Assembly: GCA_002409965.1 (NCBI GenBank)
Contig: DHON01000070.1
Coordinates: 9,513 to 16,212 of the forward strand
DNA from: Firmicutes bacterium UBA5389
Lineage (GTDB): Bacteria; Bacillota; DTU025
DNA: 6,700 bases
Direction of reading: 5' to 3'
This document shows positions 1-6,694 of this stretch, piece by piece; position 1 is the first letter of the stretch, and the number at the start of each line of letters is the position of its first letter. The notes beneath the pieces are model-generated. The model had not been told where the DNA came from, did not search any database, and worked only from the letters and a program-made list of their open reading frames with translations. A program made the position numbers and the translations under genes.

Positions 1-3000
1 GATCTCGGATTCGCCTGACCCACTGCTCTGCTCGGCCTATTCGTTCCCTGATGATCCTGCCGACGCTGTGCATGATGATCTCTTCGTAGAGCTCACGGTC
101 CTTTTCGCTGAGCAGCCTCTGCTGAAGCTCAATCTCCCGGTCTAGCTGGTCGCAGACGAAGTAGGGGCTCACCCGTTTCCCTCCGTACTCCATCAGAACC
201 TGCAGCCGCCGGGACCTCTGCCTCAGCTGTTCCCATTCGGCGTTTTCGGCCTCAGCGCCTTCGCCCAGGACGGGTAGCTCCGCGTCAAGAATAGGCTCAA
301 TCGCGGGGCGGTACTCCACGAGGACTCCGATCTCCTCATAGAAAGACTTGGTCAGCCGGCCCGTGACTGCCGCCTGATCCAGGCTGGAGCGAGTGAGCAA
401 GTGCCCGAGTTTCTTTGCTGCCGTTTTGGCTCTGGCTAGAGCATGAGCTTCGCCATCGCCATCGCCATCGGCATCGTCGTCAGACGAATCGCGGACGCTG
501 ACGAAACCTAGCTGTTCGTCATCGAGGAATACCCTCCTCCATGCGTACGCCGCCGACTGGGCGAAGCGGAGTTCCTGCGCGTGGCCTGCGATGTCGCGCT
601 CAATAGACTCCACAGCCGCCGCCGCGCTGCCCTCTCTGCGCCCGAGCTCCTGCATCTGGGCGGGGATCGCTCTCAGGCGATTCACCACTTGCGCTACGCG
701 GCGGCGTATCTCATCCGCCCCGAGATCGGCGAGGCGGGTTTGGACTTGCTCCAGTTCGAGCGAGATCTCGTCAAGGGAAGATGTGAGAGAGTCGATCTCG
801 CGGATAAGCTCGGCTGAGTCCGCCGCTACGCCGGCGAGCCTCTCCTGGTATTCATGCGCGAGTATAAGGCTGTTACTTAGTTCGCCGTGCACGAGCTCCG
901 TCTCGTGCAGACGATGCACATACTCCTTCATGGACGCCACGGCCCAATCGTAGGCATCCTCAGTCGCCTCGAGCTTCAGTCCTTCCGCGGCGGCGGCGAG
1001 GCGCGCGCGCACCTCCTGAAGGCTCAAGTAGGCCTGCTTCATCTTATCATTGCAGCGCTCCACTTCCCGCTCGTGTGCCTGTATCTCCAGCCTTACGCGA
1101 GCGAGCTGCTCGAACGCTGCGAGCGCCTCCGCATCTTTCGGGAAGGCTGCGTGCTCCAGGTTGAGCTGGCGCTGGCGTGCGTTGATCATGCTAAGCTCCG
1201 ATTCGAGCGCAAGATACTGATCCCGAATCGATACGAGCTCTGCCTCAAGCCGCGCGATGGTCTGCTCGCGGAGCCTTCGTCGTGCCTCCCTACCGATGAA
1301 CGATGCAGGCTCAGCCTTGACAATTGAACCTTCGACTATGCCGATGCGGTATGCGCCGTGTTCGGTCAGGGCCGCGGGAGCCGGGGCGGGGAACGCGGAG
1401 CCGACGACGAGCACGCTTGACAGGGCATCCTGGATGTCTCTTTCCGAGATGCCGGAGTCTTCCGCTGCCGCAGGGCGGAGGAAGTTAGCGAGTGTGCGCG
1501 CGAGAACCTGAGGCTCCGGCCGTATGATCCTATCTGATTCCAGTGACGCGATGTCGAAGCCCCGAGGCACGATAATCGCGTCGAGCAGGCCCATCTCCCG
1601 GACGGCCGATTCGATGCGGCCGCGCAGGTCATCGGACACTTCATCGCAGAACTCAACTGCGGCGAAGAAGGGCACGTGCGGTATGCCGGCTTCTGCCAAT
1701 CGCTGCCTGGCGGCGATGCTCTCGGGGCTGCGCGGAGGCTCGGGGTCGGTCTTCTTCCGCCATTGGGCAAGCTCGTCTTCCTTCGCGTCGATCTCGCGCT
1801 TCTTGACGCCCATGGCGTGCTCGATGTTGAGCATCTCGGCATGCATCGCGCGCAGGCGGCGGGCATGGGCGTCCTCCTCAGGCGCGCAGACTTCCGCGTA
1901 TCTGTATGGCTCATACAGCTGCGAGACTCGCCTGGAGATCTCGTTGGTTTCGTCGCCGGTGAGCTCCAGCTCCTGGCACTCTTTCCGCCACCGATGGAAC
2001 GCCTGTGTGAGCGAGTCCTTTGCCCCTTCGAAGCTCCCTTCGAGTTTGTGCTCTTCATTGCGGGCCAGGTCCAGTTGCTTCTGCGCTTCGCCCAGCGTCT
2101 GCTGGGCTTCCTGGTACTTCTCCCGCTGGGCAACGTGTTCGCGGATTATGCTGCGCACAGACTCGAGCCTGCGCAGATGGCCTTCAGCTTCCTTTCGCCA
2201 CAGAACGAAGTCGCTAGAGGACCGTGGATCTTGCTCGAATTTGAGCACCGACACAGCATGCGGCTCATACTGCGCCTCCGCGGAGTCCGTTTTCATGGCT
2301 GTGAGCGCTGCTCGGATCTTGGCTTCAGCGGCGGTCGCCGTCGATTCACACTGGCTCAGCTTGTCGCGTAGGCCCGATTCCATCTGCTGTTTGCTGGACA
2401 GTTTACTGTGCTTATGAGACTTAGCCCTCTGGAGGTTGGCCTGGTCCGCCTCCAGGCTCTGCTTCTGCTGCTCAGCCCTGAACACGTCATGTTCCTTGAG
2501 GCGGGTCTCCTCATCTTCAAGGACCCTCCTTTCGCGTTCGAGTGCGTCAAGCTCCTGGTCGCACTGGGCTTTTTCGGCCCGGCATCGCTCGAGGTCTGCC
2601 GCAAGCTCTTTGCCCAGGCTTTCAAGGCGTTCGCGATGCTTGACCGAGCTTAGGAAGGCCTGCGCCTTGTCGACGAGCGTGAACTGATTGTATAGGTCAT
2701 ACTGCTTGCACAGGCGGGCAAGGGATGCCCGATCCCGTGTAGTCTGGTCGAGCTGCTGCTTGATCTGGTCCATGTTCTCGATGGTGTCCGAAAGCGGCCT
2801 GAGCTCGTCGTCGGACAGGGTGGGAAGCGATGCGGCCAGGATCTCGTATATCACTGTGGGCTTGAAGTCCCTCGACAGCTTGGGCGTACGGAGTTGGATG
2901 AGCAGCTGGATGAGCTCATCGAAGGCTTCGAGCGAATCGAACCCGAAGACGTACCTGTTGACGAGCTCCATGTACTCTCGCTGAGTGCGCACAACGCGAC

Positions 3001-3514
3001 CGCCCGCGCCGAGCTCCTCTTCGAGCTGGCGCCGGGTCAATGGAATCTTCTGCTCTTCGCCTTTTTCGGCGCTGAACTCCGTCTTGTAGAGCAGCAGGTC
3101 GCGACCAACGCGGCGGTTGTCATGGATCACGAAACCCCAGAAGTCCATGTCCGCCCCACGCCTGGCCTTAAGCCCAATGCCGGTCGTCATGAACTGAGGC
3201 GTGTTCGCGCGTTTGTACTCCAGGTACAGGTATCCAGTGCGCTCTTCCCGATCCACGACTTCCTTCTCGCCCAATAGGTAGTCTTCCATCCGCCGTGCAC
3301 GCGAGCCGAACGGATCCAGCCGGTCAGCGCTCTTTCTCCCATCCAGCAGCACCGGGATGAGGCTCTGCATCGTCACCGACTTGCCCGAGCCGTTTGCCCC
3401 CCGAAGGAGCAGCTTCCCATCGGAGAACACGAACTCCTCGTCGTCGTAGTACCAAAAGTTCAGGATTCCTGCCCGATGGATGCGCCATCTGTCGTCTGAC
3501 CTGCGTCCGTGCAA
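1..3514 (-). CDS. jetC: JetC, SMC-like ATPase of a Wadjet system (TIGR02680 family), C-terminus cut by window edge
   Basis: This is the SMC motor of the complex, related to MukB/MksB. It is open for 1171 codons without a stop and runs off the window. The N-terminal head holds a Walker A loop, GANGSGKS, at residues 39-46 (3377-3400), preceded by RWRIHRAGILNFWYYDDEEF at 9-28, a typical TIGR02680 opening. Charged, Glu/Gln/Lys/Arg-rich coiled coil begins near residue 245 and runs to about 600. A globular hinge-like block (about 611-745, IPHVPFF to IGREARRR) follows, then a second coiled coil to about 1000. The last visible part (LLSEKDRELYEEII from 1134, then RAEQWVRR) matches the lead-in to the C-terminal head. 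The ABC signature and Walker B lie outside the window, so roughly 200 residues are missing by comparison with the family. The TTG start is chosen because an in-frame TGA lies two codons upstream, AAAGGAG sits 9 bases before it, and the next start-type codon (GTG at residue 29) would cut into the head. Family call is strong; defence role is inferred from context. Confidence 0.93.
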   Translation of the reverse strand, partial: MHGRRSDDRWRIHRAGILNFWYYDDEEFVFSDGKLLLRGANGSGKSVTMQSLIPVLLDGRKSADRLDPFGSRARRMEDYLLGEKEVVDREERTGYLYLEYKRANTPQFMTTGIGLKARRGADMDFWGFVIHDNRRVGRDLLLYKTEFSAEKGEEQKIPLTRRQLEEELGAGGRVVRTQREYMELVNRYVFGFDSLEAFDELIQLLIQLRTPKLSRDFKPTVIYEILAASLPTLSDDELRPLSDTIENMDQIKQQLDQTTRDRASLARLCKQYDLYNQFTLVDKAQAFLSSVKHRERLESLGKELAADLERCRAEKAQCDQELDALERERRVLEDEETRLKEHDVFRAEQQKQSLEADQANLQRAKSHKHSKLSSKQQMESGLRDKLSQCESTATAAEAKIRAALTAMKTDSAEAQYEPHAVSVLKFEQDPRSSSDFVLWRKEAEGHLRRLESVRSIIREHVAQREKYQEAQQTLGEAQKQLDLARNEEHKLEGSFEGAKDSLTQAFHRWRKECQELELTGDETNEISRRVSQLYEPYRYAEVCAPEEDAHARRLRAMHAEMLNIEHAMGVKKREIDAKEDELAQWRKKTDPEPPRSPESIAARQRLAEAGIPHVPFFAAVEFCDEVSDDLRGRIESAVREMGLLDAIIVPRGFDIASLESDRIIRPEPQVLARTLANFLRPAAAEDSGISERDIQDALSSVLVVGSAFPAPAPAALTEHGAYRIGIVEGSIVKAEPASFIGREARRRLREQTIARLEAELVSIRDQYLALESELSMINARQRQLNLEHAAFPKDAEALAAFEQLARVRLEIQAHEREVERCNDKMKQAYLSLQEVRARLAAAAEGLKLEATEDAYDWAVASMKEYVHRLHETELVHGELSNSLILAHEYQERLAGVAADSAELIREIDSLTSSLDEISLELEQVQTRLADLGADEIRRRVAQVVNRLRAIPAQMQELGRREGSAAAAVESIERDIAGHAQELRFAQSAAYAWRRVFLDDEQLGFVSVRDSSDDDADGDGDGEAHALARAKTAAKKLGHLLTRSSLDQAAVTGRLTKSFYEEIGVLVEYRPAIEPILDAELPVLGEGAEAENAEWEQLRQRSRRLQVLMEYGGKRVSPYFVCDQLDREIELQQRLLSEKDRELYEEIIMHSVGRIIRERIGRAEQWVRRIRD
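451..480 (-). repeat. Hexanucleotide tandem repeat encoding an acidic Asp-Gly run in JetC
   Basis: On the plus strand CGCCAT occurs three times in a row (451-468), followed by a diverged CGGCAT and then CGTCGT. Read in jetC it encodes DADGDGDG, within an acidic stretch SSDDDADGDGDGE at residues 1010-1022. The unit is a multiple of three, so a change in copy number would keep the frame. The segment lies after the second coiled coil and before the C-terminal head region, where a loop would be tolerated. Confidence 0.8.
1280..1684 (-). other. Hinge-like globular domain of JetC between the two coiled-coil arms
   Basis: Residues about 611-745 break the charged coiled-coil pattern and become mixed and hydrophobic. 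Landmarks are IPHVPFFAAVEF, then a Leu/Asp-rich GLLDAIIVPRG segment, a Pro/Ala-rich stretch (FPAPAPAAL), a GAYRIGIVEGS strand-like segment and finally SFIGREARRR. In TIGR02680 proteins the same order of motifs sits at the middle of the molecule, where the dimerisation hinge of an SMC protein belongs. Boundaries are approximate and the hinge assignment rests on position and motif memory, not on a structure. Confidence 0.7.
3377..3400 (-). other. Walker A (P-loop) of JetC
   Basis: The codons read GANGSGKS, residues 39-46 of JetC, which fits GxxxxGK[ST]. It lies close to the N-terminus, as in SMC, MukB and SbcC-type ATPases. It shows that the nucleotide-binding half-site encoded here is intact; the partner Walker B and signature motifs are beyond the left edge. 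Confidence 0.95.
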
Positions 3515-3520
3515 TTCTCA

Positions 3521-4795
3521 CTACTCCTTTGCCGCCAGGTCGGCGGATAGCTTCTCGTCAAACTCGGCCGGATACTCCCCAGTTACGCGACCCAGCGCCG
3601 GCATGAGAAGGACCATGCCGGATGCGGGATCCTCGCGCGCCAGTCGCCATTCGACAAGGAATGCCTTGAGTTCGGAGGCCGCTTCTTGCAGTTTGGCCCT
3701 TCGGTGCTGAACGCCCCATCCTGGTCCGTATCTGGACTTGCATATGCTCACGAAACGCTCGAAGTCGACCGGGGTGAGCCTAATAGTCCCGTCAGGTTGC
3801 ATTTGTAGTTCGCCCGCGGCGAGAGCTTGGCGCGCAACCGCCGCGAACTGGAGCGAGATGTCCGAAATGCCCTTGGCATCGGGATATGTGGTGTACCTCA
3901 TTCTCCGCTCGGGCAAAACCAGCATAGCGCAGTTTCGGTATAGCTCGAGCCTGAAATCGGTGCGAGCCTCGATGTCTTCTTGGATGCGGTTACGGTAGTT
4001 GCGGAGGTACACCATGTCGGGATCCAGGCTTCCACTGCTTTCGCTCCCGTACAGCGCGGGGCACAGGAAGAGCTCGCGGTAGATACGATGCCGCCGGGCT
4101 GCAGTGCTCTCCCGGTTATCCCCAGTCTGGCCTACGGTCTCTACATCCTCTACATCAGATCCCAGGTCAGCACCAACGTCAGCCCCCGCTTCAGTCTCGA
4201 TCCAGGATGCAGCGAGGAGTTCGCGCATGGTTGCAAACTCCGACAGGTCCTTTGGATAGGGACGCATGAAGTATCTGGACACAACCGTCACGTCATAGAG
4301 CACTTCGGTTTCCGGACGGAAGCTGAATTGCTCCACATCGCCCTCGACCGGCTGGATGATGCCCACACTCTTGGCGAATGTGAGGGCCCTGACCAGGGAT
4401 TTCCTGTGCTCGTACTGGACCCAGTCCAGCCCTATCTCGGCAGGGCATGTGGCCATGAGATCATCGCACACTTCACTCAGTAGGAACTGCTCCTCGACGG
4501 CTTTTCGGTCGAGGTAAGCGAGTATGCAGCAGAACAGGGCGTAGTCCATGGGGAGCTTGAACTCAGGGATCCCCATGTATGCCTCAGGCCGGGCGGGAAT
4601 CTTCTCGAGGCGTGCGAAGTATCGGTGCACGACGAGCCTGAAACCCAGCTTGTCCATGGCGTACGTTCTCAGGACTGCTTCGCGCTCGCGGACCATTCGG
4701 TATTTGTCAGGCTCCCTGTCCCTCAGGATCCACCACTGCTCCATCAGGTGAGACAAGGCTTCCTTGGCTATGTCATCGAACGGGACCTCAGGCAA
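3521..4795 (-). CDS. jetB: JetB, MukE-like subunit of a Wadjet system (TIGR02678/DUF2398 family)
   Basis: This 424-residue protein is the small winged-helix (KITE-type) partner expected to bind the JetA kleisin and DNA. It has the landmarks I associate with TIGR02678: an N-terminal segment GFRLVVHRYFARLEKIPARP (51-70), the helical DYALFCCILAYLDRKAVEEQF (84-103) followed by a winged-helix-like region to about 155, the arginine-rich RRHRIYRELFLCPALYG (234-250), RNYRNRIQEDIE (266-277), and a late YPDAKGISDISLQF block (304-317). The TTG start at 4795 is supported by GGAGGT seven bases upstream; Met18 is the first internal ATG but has no comparable site. The start lies within the last codons of jetA (8-base overlap), implying translational coupling. 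An acidic Gly/Ala/Asp repeat interrupts the protein at 204-219. No catalytic motif is expected or seen. Family call is strong; molecular role is by analogy with MukE/MksE. Confidence 0.92.
   Translation of the reverse strand: MPEVPFDDIAKEALSHLMEQWWILRDREPDKYRMVREREAVLRTYAMDKLGFRLVVHRYFARLEKIPARPEAYMGIPEFKLPMDYALFCCILAYLDRKAVEEQFLLSEVCDDLMATCPAEIGLDWVQYEHRKSLVRALTFAKSVGIIQPVEGDVEQFSFRPETEVLYDVTVVSRYFMRPYPKDLSEFATMRELLAASWIETEAGADVGADLGSDVEDVETVGQTGDNRESTAARRHRIYRELFLCPALYGSESSGSLDPDMVYLRNYRNRIQEDIEARTDFRLELYRNCAMLVLPERRMRYTTYPDAKGISDISLQFAAVARQALAAGELQMQPDGTIRLTPVDFERFVSICKSRYGPGWGVQHRRAKLQEAASELKAFLVEWRLAREDPASGMVLLMPALGRVTGEYPAEFDEKLSADLAAKE
3524..3530 (-). promoter_or_regulatory. Ribosome binding site deciding the TTG start of jetC
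   Basis: The minus strand reads AAAGGAG, a strong Shine-Dalgarno match, placed inside the last codons of jetB. Nine bases separate it from the TTG at 3514-3512. The spacing is near optimal and no ATG or GTG lies in frame between the upstream TGA and the start of the conserved head domain. Confidence 0.85.
4151..4186 (-). repeat. Three diverged 12-base repeats encoding GADV/GADL/GSDV in JetB
   Basis: In jetB three consecutive 12-base units (4186-4175, 4174-4163, 4162-4151) encode GADV, GADL and GSDV, residues 204-215, followed by the acidic EDVE. The segment separates the N-terminal part of JetB from the conserved RRHRIYRELF block and continues into a polar QTGDNRES stretch, so it probably forms a disordered acidic loop. 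The units have diverged more than the jetA repeats. Confidence 0.7.
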
Positions 4796-6377
4796 GGTTT
4801 CTACCTCCAGACCTGTAGGGCGTCACAAGGAATTCGTAGTTGGGCGTCTCCAACACTCCATCGCTGGACTCAAGGCGTATCCTGTCGTTGTTCACTAACC
4901 TCAGCTGTACCACATCGCCGGTTTCAGTTTTCGCTCGCATGTCCGAACTGATCATACACCGGTCGATCCAGGCCAGGAGCACCCGACGCACGTTCGGGTC
5001 TACCGGGCCCAACTCCGCCAGGGCGATCCTGCCTTCGGTGATGATCTCTTCGATCAGCCGCCGTTCGGCGGCCCTTTCCCGAAGATGCGTTTCGAGCATC
5101 TCCCGCTTTTCGCGTTCGCGGCTCACAACTGCGCTCGGTTTGGTTCTCTCGCGGTAAAGCCGAGTCCTGGGTTTGATCGTGACGATGGACGGGGGCAGGT
5201 CCCACACTTCTGAGTACATGTCGTCTGAGGTCGGGAAGTCCGACACGAAGTGACGGGTGTTTGGAACTCCGAATACGCATGCGGAAAGCTTGTGCGCCTC
5301 TTCAATGCCATCGAGCCCGGCGAACCAGCGCGCCAGGTAGAGATAGTCGTTGTACCGACTGCGGATGTTCTGGCTTCTTTCGCCGAGCCTCTGAGCAAAC
5401 CGCGTTATCCTGCGGATCGTCTCGTTGGTTTCGTTCTGAAGGTACGACAGATCGCTTTCTCGGCCTCCGGCACCCAAGAACCAGTCTCTCAGCCCCTGCC
5501 ACTGCCCGTGAAGCGTGGCCTCGAGGTCGGATTTGGACGGCCGCGCGTCCAGCCTCGGGATGCTGAGCTGGTGGTCGGCGACTTGGCTCGCCAAGCGGCG
5601 CACGGTATCTTCCGGAACGCTCCGCAAGAGCGCGTCTATCTTGGCTGATGTACGCTGCAAAGACGACATGAAGTCGCGAAGGTACTCAGTGAGCGCATCC
5701 TTATATACAAGGAACGCTTCAGTCTTCATCAGCCCCTCAACTTTTTCACTCTTCAGATGCGCAAGGTAGTCGGCGGCGTTCTGCGTCAGCCGCTTGAAAT
5801 GCCCAAACGCGTCGTCCCAGGCCTGACTGACTTCCTCGTTGGATCGGGCGCTGTTCAGGCCTGTCGTGGATCCGGCCGCGGATCCTGCCGTGGATTCATC
5901 CGCGGATCCATCCGCGGATCCTGCCGTGGACCCGACCACCGGCCCGACGAGCGCTTCGAGTGACTCCAGCATCCGCTGGACCAGGCTCCTTTCGAGCGAT
6001 CCGCCGAAGGAGTCGCCCATCTGTTCCAGGCTCCGCACCATTCTCTCGATCTCGACTGTGTATGGAGCGCATTGATATCTGAAGCGCTTCTTCTTGAACT
6101 GCTCGATGCTGGCTACCCTGCCCGTCTCCTGACGGGGTATAAGGTTCTTCCACTCAACGAGCTGGTCGAGGTCGCGAGTGAGCAGGTCTTCAGTGTATTC
6201 GCGAAAATGCAGGCTCTCCTTCAGATGATCCAGCACTTCCCCAGGGAGGAGGTAGTACCTGAGCCGTTCGTGCTGGATATAGAAGTACCGGAGGATGGCG
6301 CGGTAGCGCCACGCATTCTCGGTAGTGAGGTAAGTGACCTCAGTGATCGGTTTTAGCAGTCTATCGTCCACTAGCAT
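4788..6377 (-). CDS. jetA: JetA, kleisin-like subunit of a Wadjet system (TIGR02677/DUF2397 family)
   Basis: This 529-residue protein is the kleisin-like (MukF/MksF-type) subunit expected to link the two JetC heads and recruit JetB. Its N-terminus has the family hallmark TYLTTENAWRYRAILRYFY (15-33), leading into a winged-helix-like domain (LTRDLDQLVEWKNLIPR, 66-82, to about 115). A long helical middle follows. The conserved VFGVPNTRHF sits at 368-377, then a highly charged helix (REREKREMLETHLRERAAERR), and the family's C-terminal block GDVVQLRLV to GVLETPNYEFLV (487-518). The ATG at 6377 is chosen because it sits directly before the conserved domain and has AGGA eight bases upstream; the frame stays open to 6569, but the extra 64 residues look like read-through of non-coding sequence. 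It is the first gene of the operon, with jetB overlapping its stop. A Gly/Ser/Ala/Asp linker at 149-172 is built from 12-base repeats. Function is inferred from family and order. Confidence 0.92.
   Translation of the reverse strand: MLVDDRLLKPITEVTYLTTENAWRYRAILRYFYIQHERLRYYLLPGEVLDHLKESLHFREYTEDLLTRDLDQLVEWKNLIPRQETGRVASIEQFKKKRFRYQCAPYTVEIERMVRSLEQMGDSFGGSLERSLVQRMLESLEALVGPVVGSTAGSADGSADESTAGSAAGSTTGLNSARSNEEVSQAWDDAFGHFKRLTQNAADYLAHLKSEKVEGLMKTEAFLVYKDALTEYLRDFMSSLQRTSAKIDALLRSVPEDTVRRLASQVADHQLSIPRLDARPSKSDLEATLHGQWQGLRDWFLGAGGRESDLSYLQNETNETIRRITRFAQRLGERSQNIRSRYNDYLYLARWFAGLDGIEEAHKLSACVFGVPNTRHFVSDFPTSDDMYSEVWDLPPSIVTIKPRTRLYRERTKPSAVVSREREKREMLETHLRERAAERRLIEEIITEGRIALAELGPVDPNVRRVLLAWIDRCMISSDMRAKTETGDVVQLRLVNNDRIRLESSDGVLETPNYEFLVTPYRSGGRNLA
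4803..4808 (-). promoter_or_regulatory. Ribosome binding site deciding the TTG start of jetB
   Basis: The minus strand reads GGAGGT, a near-perfect Shine-Dalgarno sequence, with seven bases before the TTG at 4795-4793. It lies inside the jetA coding sequence, five codons before the jetA stop codon, so ribosomes ending jetA translation would be well placed to start jetB. Confidence 0.85.
5866..5937 (-). repeat. Six tandem 12-base repeats encoding a Gly-Ser-Ala/Thr-Asp linker in JetA
   Basis: On the plus strand six consecutive 12-base units begin at 5866, 5878, 5890, 5902, 5914 and 5926, each of the form GYGGAYYCDNCC; four contain GGATCC in full. Read in jetA they encode GSTA, GSAD, GSAD, ESTA, GSAA and GSTT, residues 149-172, between the N-terminal winged-helix region and the helical middle. 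The composition is that of a flexible linker. The unit length keeps the reading frame, so copy number could vary without breaking the gene. There are no spacers, so it is not a CRISPR array. Confidence 0.9.
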
Positions 6378-6385
6378 CCGCCCAT

Positions 6386-6390
6386 TCCTA
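6386..6390 (-). promoter_or_regulatory. Ribosome binding site for the chosen ATG start of jetA
   Basis: The minus strand reads TAGGA eight bases before the ATG at 6377-6375. The match is weaker than the sites before jetB and jetC, but position and spacing support this start over the longer reading frame. Confidence 0.6.
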
Positions 6391-6460
6391 TACTCGGTAT
6401 GACCGCGCGCTCCATGCGTGCCGGGACTCCCAAGCGCCCAGAGCGCCCCAGGCACCGGGA

Positions 6461-6474
6461 GGGTCGATTGACCC
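6461..6474. repeat. Short inverted repeat GGGTC-GATT-GACCC
   Basis: Five-base perfect arms with a four-base centre lie 84 bases upstream of the jetA ATG, in the part of the leader where an operator or leader hairpin might be. The arms are short enough to be chance in GC-rich sequence. Confidence 0.3.
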
Positions 6475-6642
6475 CTAAAACTTCGTGATTGGGTCGCGAC
6501 ATCCTTCAAGCAATGAGAGTGAACTGGACCAACAATGCACGAGACTGGGAGAATCGAGCGTGCTCGCATGGGCGCGGAGCATCGCGACTGCCGCTAGCCT
6601 GGCGAGACCACGCAGGGCCCCGTCAAAGTCGTGCTAACCCTG

Positions 6643-6662
6643 CAGACCGCATAGTCGGTCTG
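6643..6662. repeat. Inverted repeat CAGACCG-N6-CGGTCTG
   Basis: Two perfect 7-base arms (6643-6649 and 6656-6662) flank a six-base centre, CATAGT. It lies 266 bases upstream of the jetA start. No T-run follows on either strand, so it does not look like an intrinsic terminator; a dimeric-protein operator is possible but unproven. Confidence 0.5.
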
Positions 6663-6670
6663 TTGAGCTT

Positions 6671-6694
6671 ACCCGTGCCTTCGGGTTTCCCGAA
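6671..6694. repeat. Two overlapping short hairpins
   Basis: TTCGGG-TTT-CCCGAA (6680-6694) is a perfect inverted repeat with 6-base arms and a 3-base loop. It overlaps a second possible hairpin, ACCCG-TGCCTT-CGGGT (6671-6686). The two share bases and cannot form at once. Neither is followed by a clear T-run. The element is close to the window edge and could belong to whatever lies to the right. Confidence 0.4.

Noticed and set aside
1366..2133. Minus-strand open frame of 255 codons
   Set aside because: It lies in a different frame within jetC, and its Arg/Ser/Pro-rich translation has no domain. The jetC frame across the same bases gives a coherent coiled-coil and hinge protein.
1524..2417. 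Long plus-strand open frame of 297 codons
   Set aside because: It is antisense to the continuous jetC frame. Its translation is Ser/Arg/Cys-rich without recognisable domains, a usual by-product of GC-rich coding sequence on the other strand.
1..3514. SbcC, RecN or housekeeping SMC/MukB
   Set aside because: The Walker A and coiled-coil layout is shared, but the opening motif, the hinge sequence, the C-terminal lead-in and the two DUF2397/DUF2398-type neighbours all point to TIGR02680.
3980..4483. Plus-strand open frame of 167 codons
   Set aside because: It is antisense to jetB, with no good ribosome site noted and no recognisable family. The jetB frame is clearly the coding one.
5866..5937. 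Possible CRISPR-like or recombination-site array
   Set aside because: The units are 12 bases and directly adjacent, without spacers, and they encode an in-frame linker within jetA.
6399..6488. Small plus-strand frame of 29 codons, Arg/Pro-rich, divergent from jetA
   Set aside because: There is no Shine-Dalgarno sequence before its ATG, and it lies over the leader next to the jetA start. Arg/Pro-rich short frames arise easily in GC-rich sequence.
6643..6662. Intrinsic terminator of an upstream gene
   Set aside because: The hairpin is not followed by a T-run on either strand, and no upstream gene end can be seen in the window.
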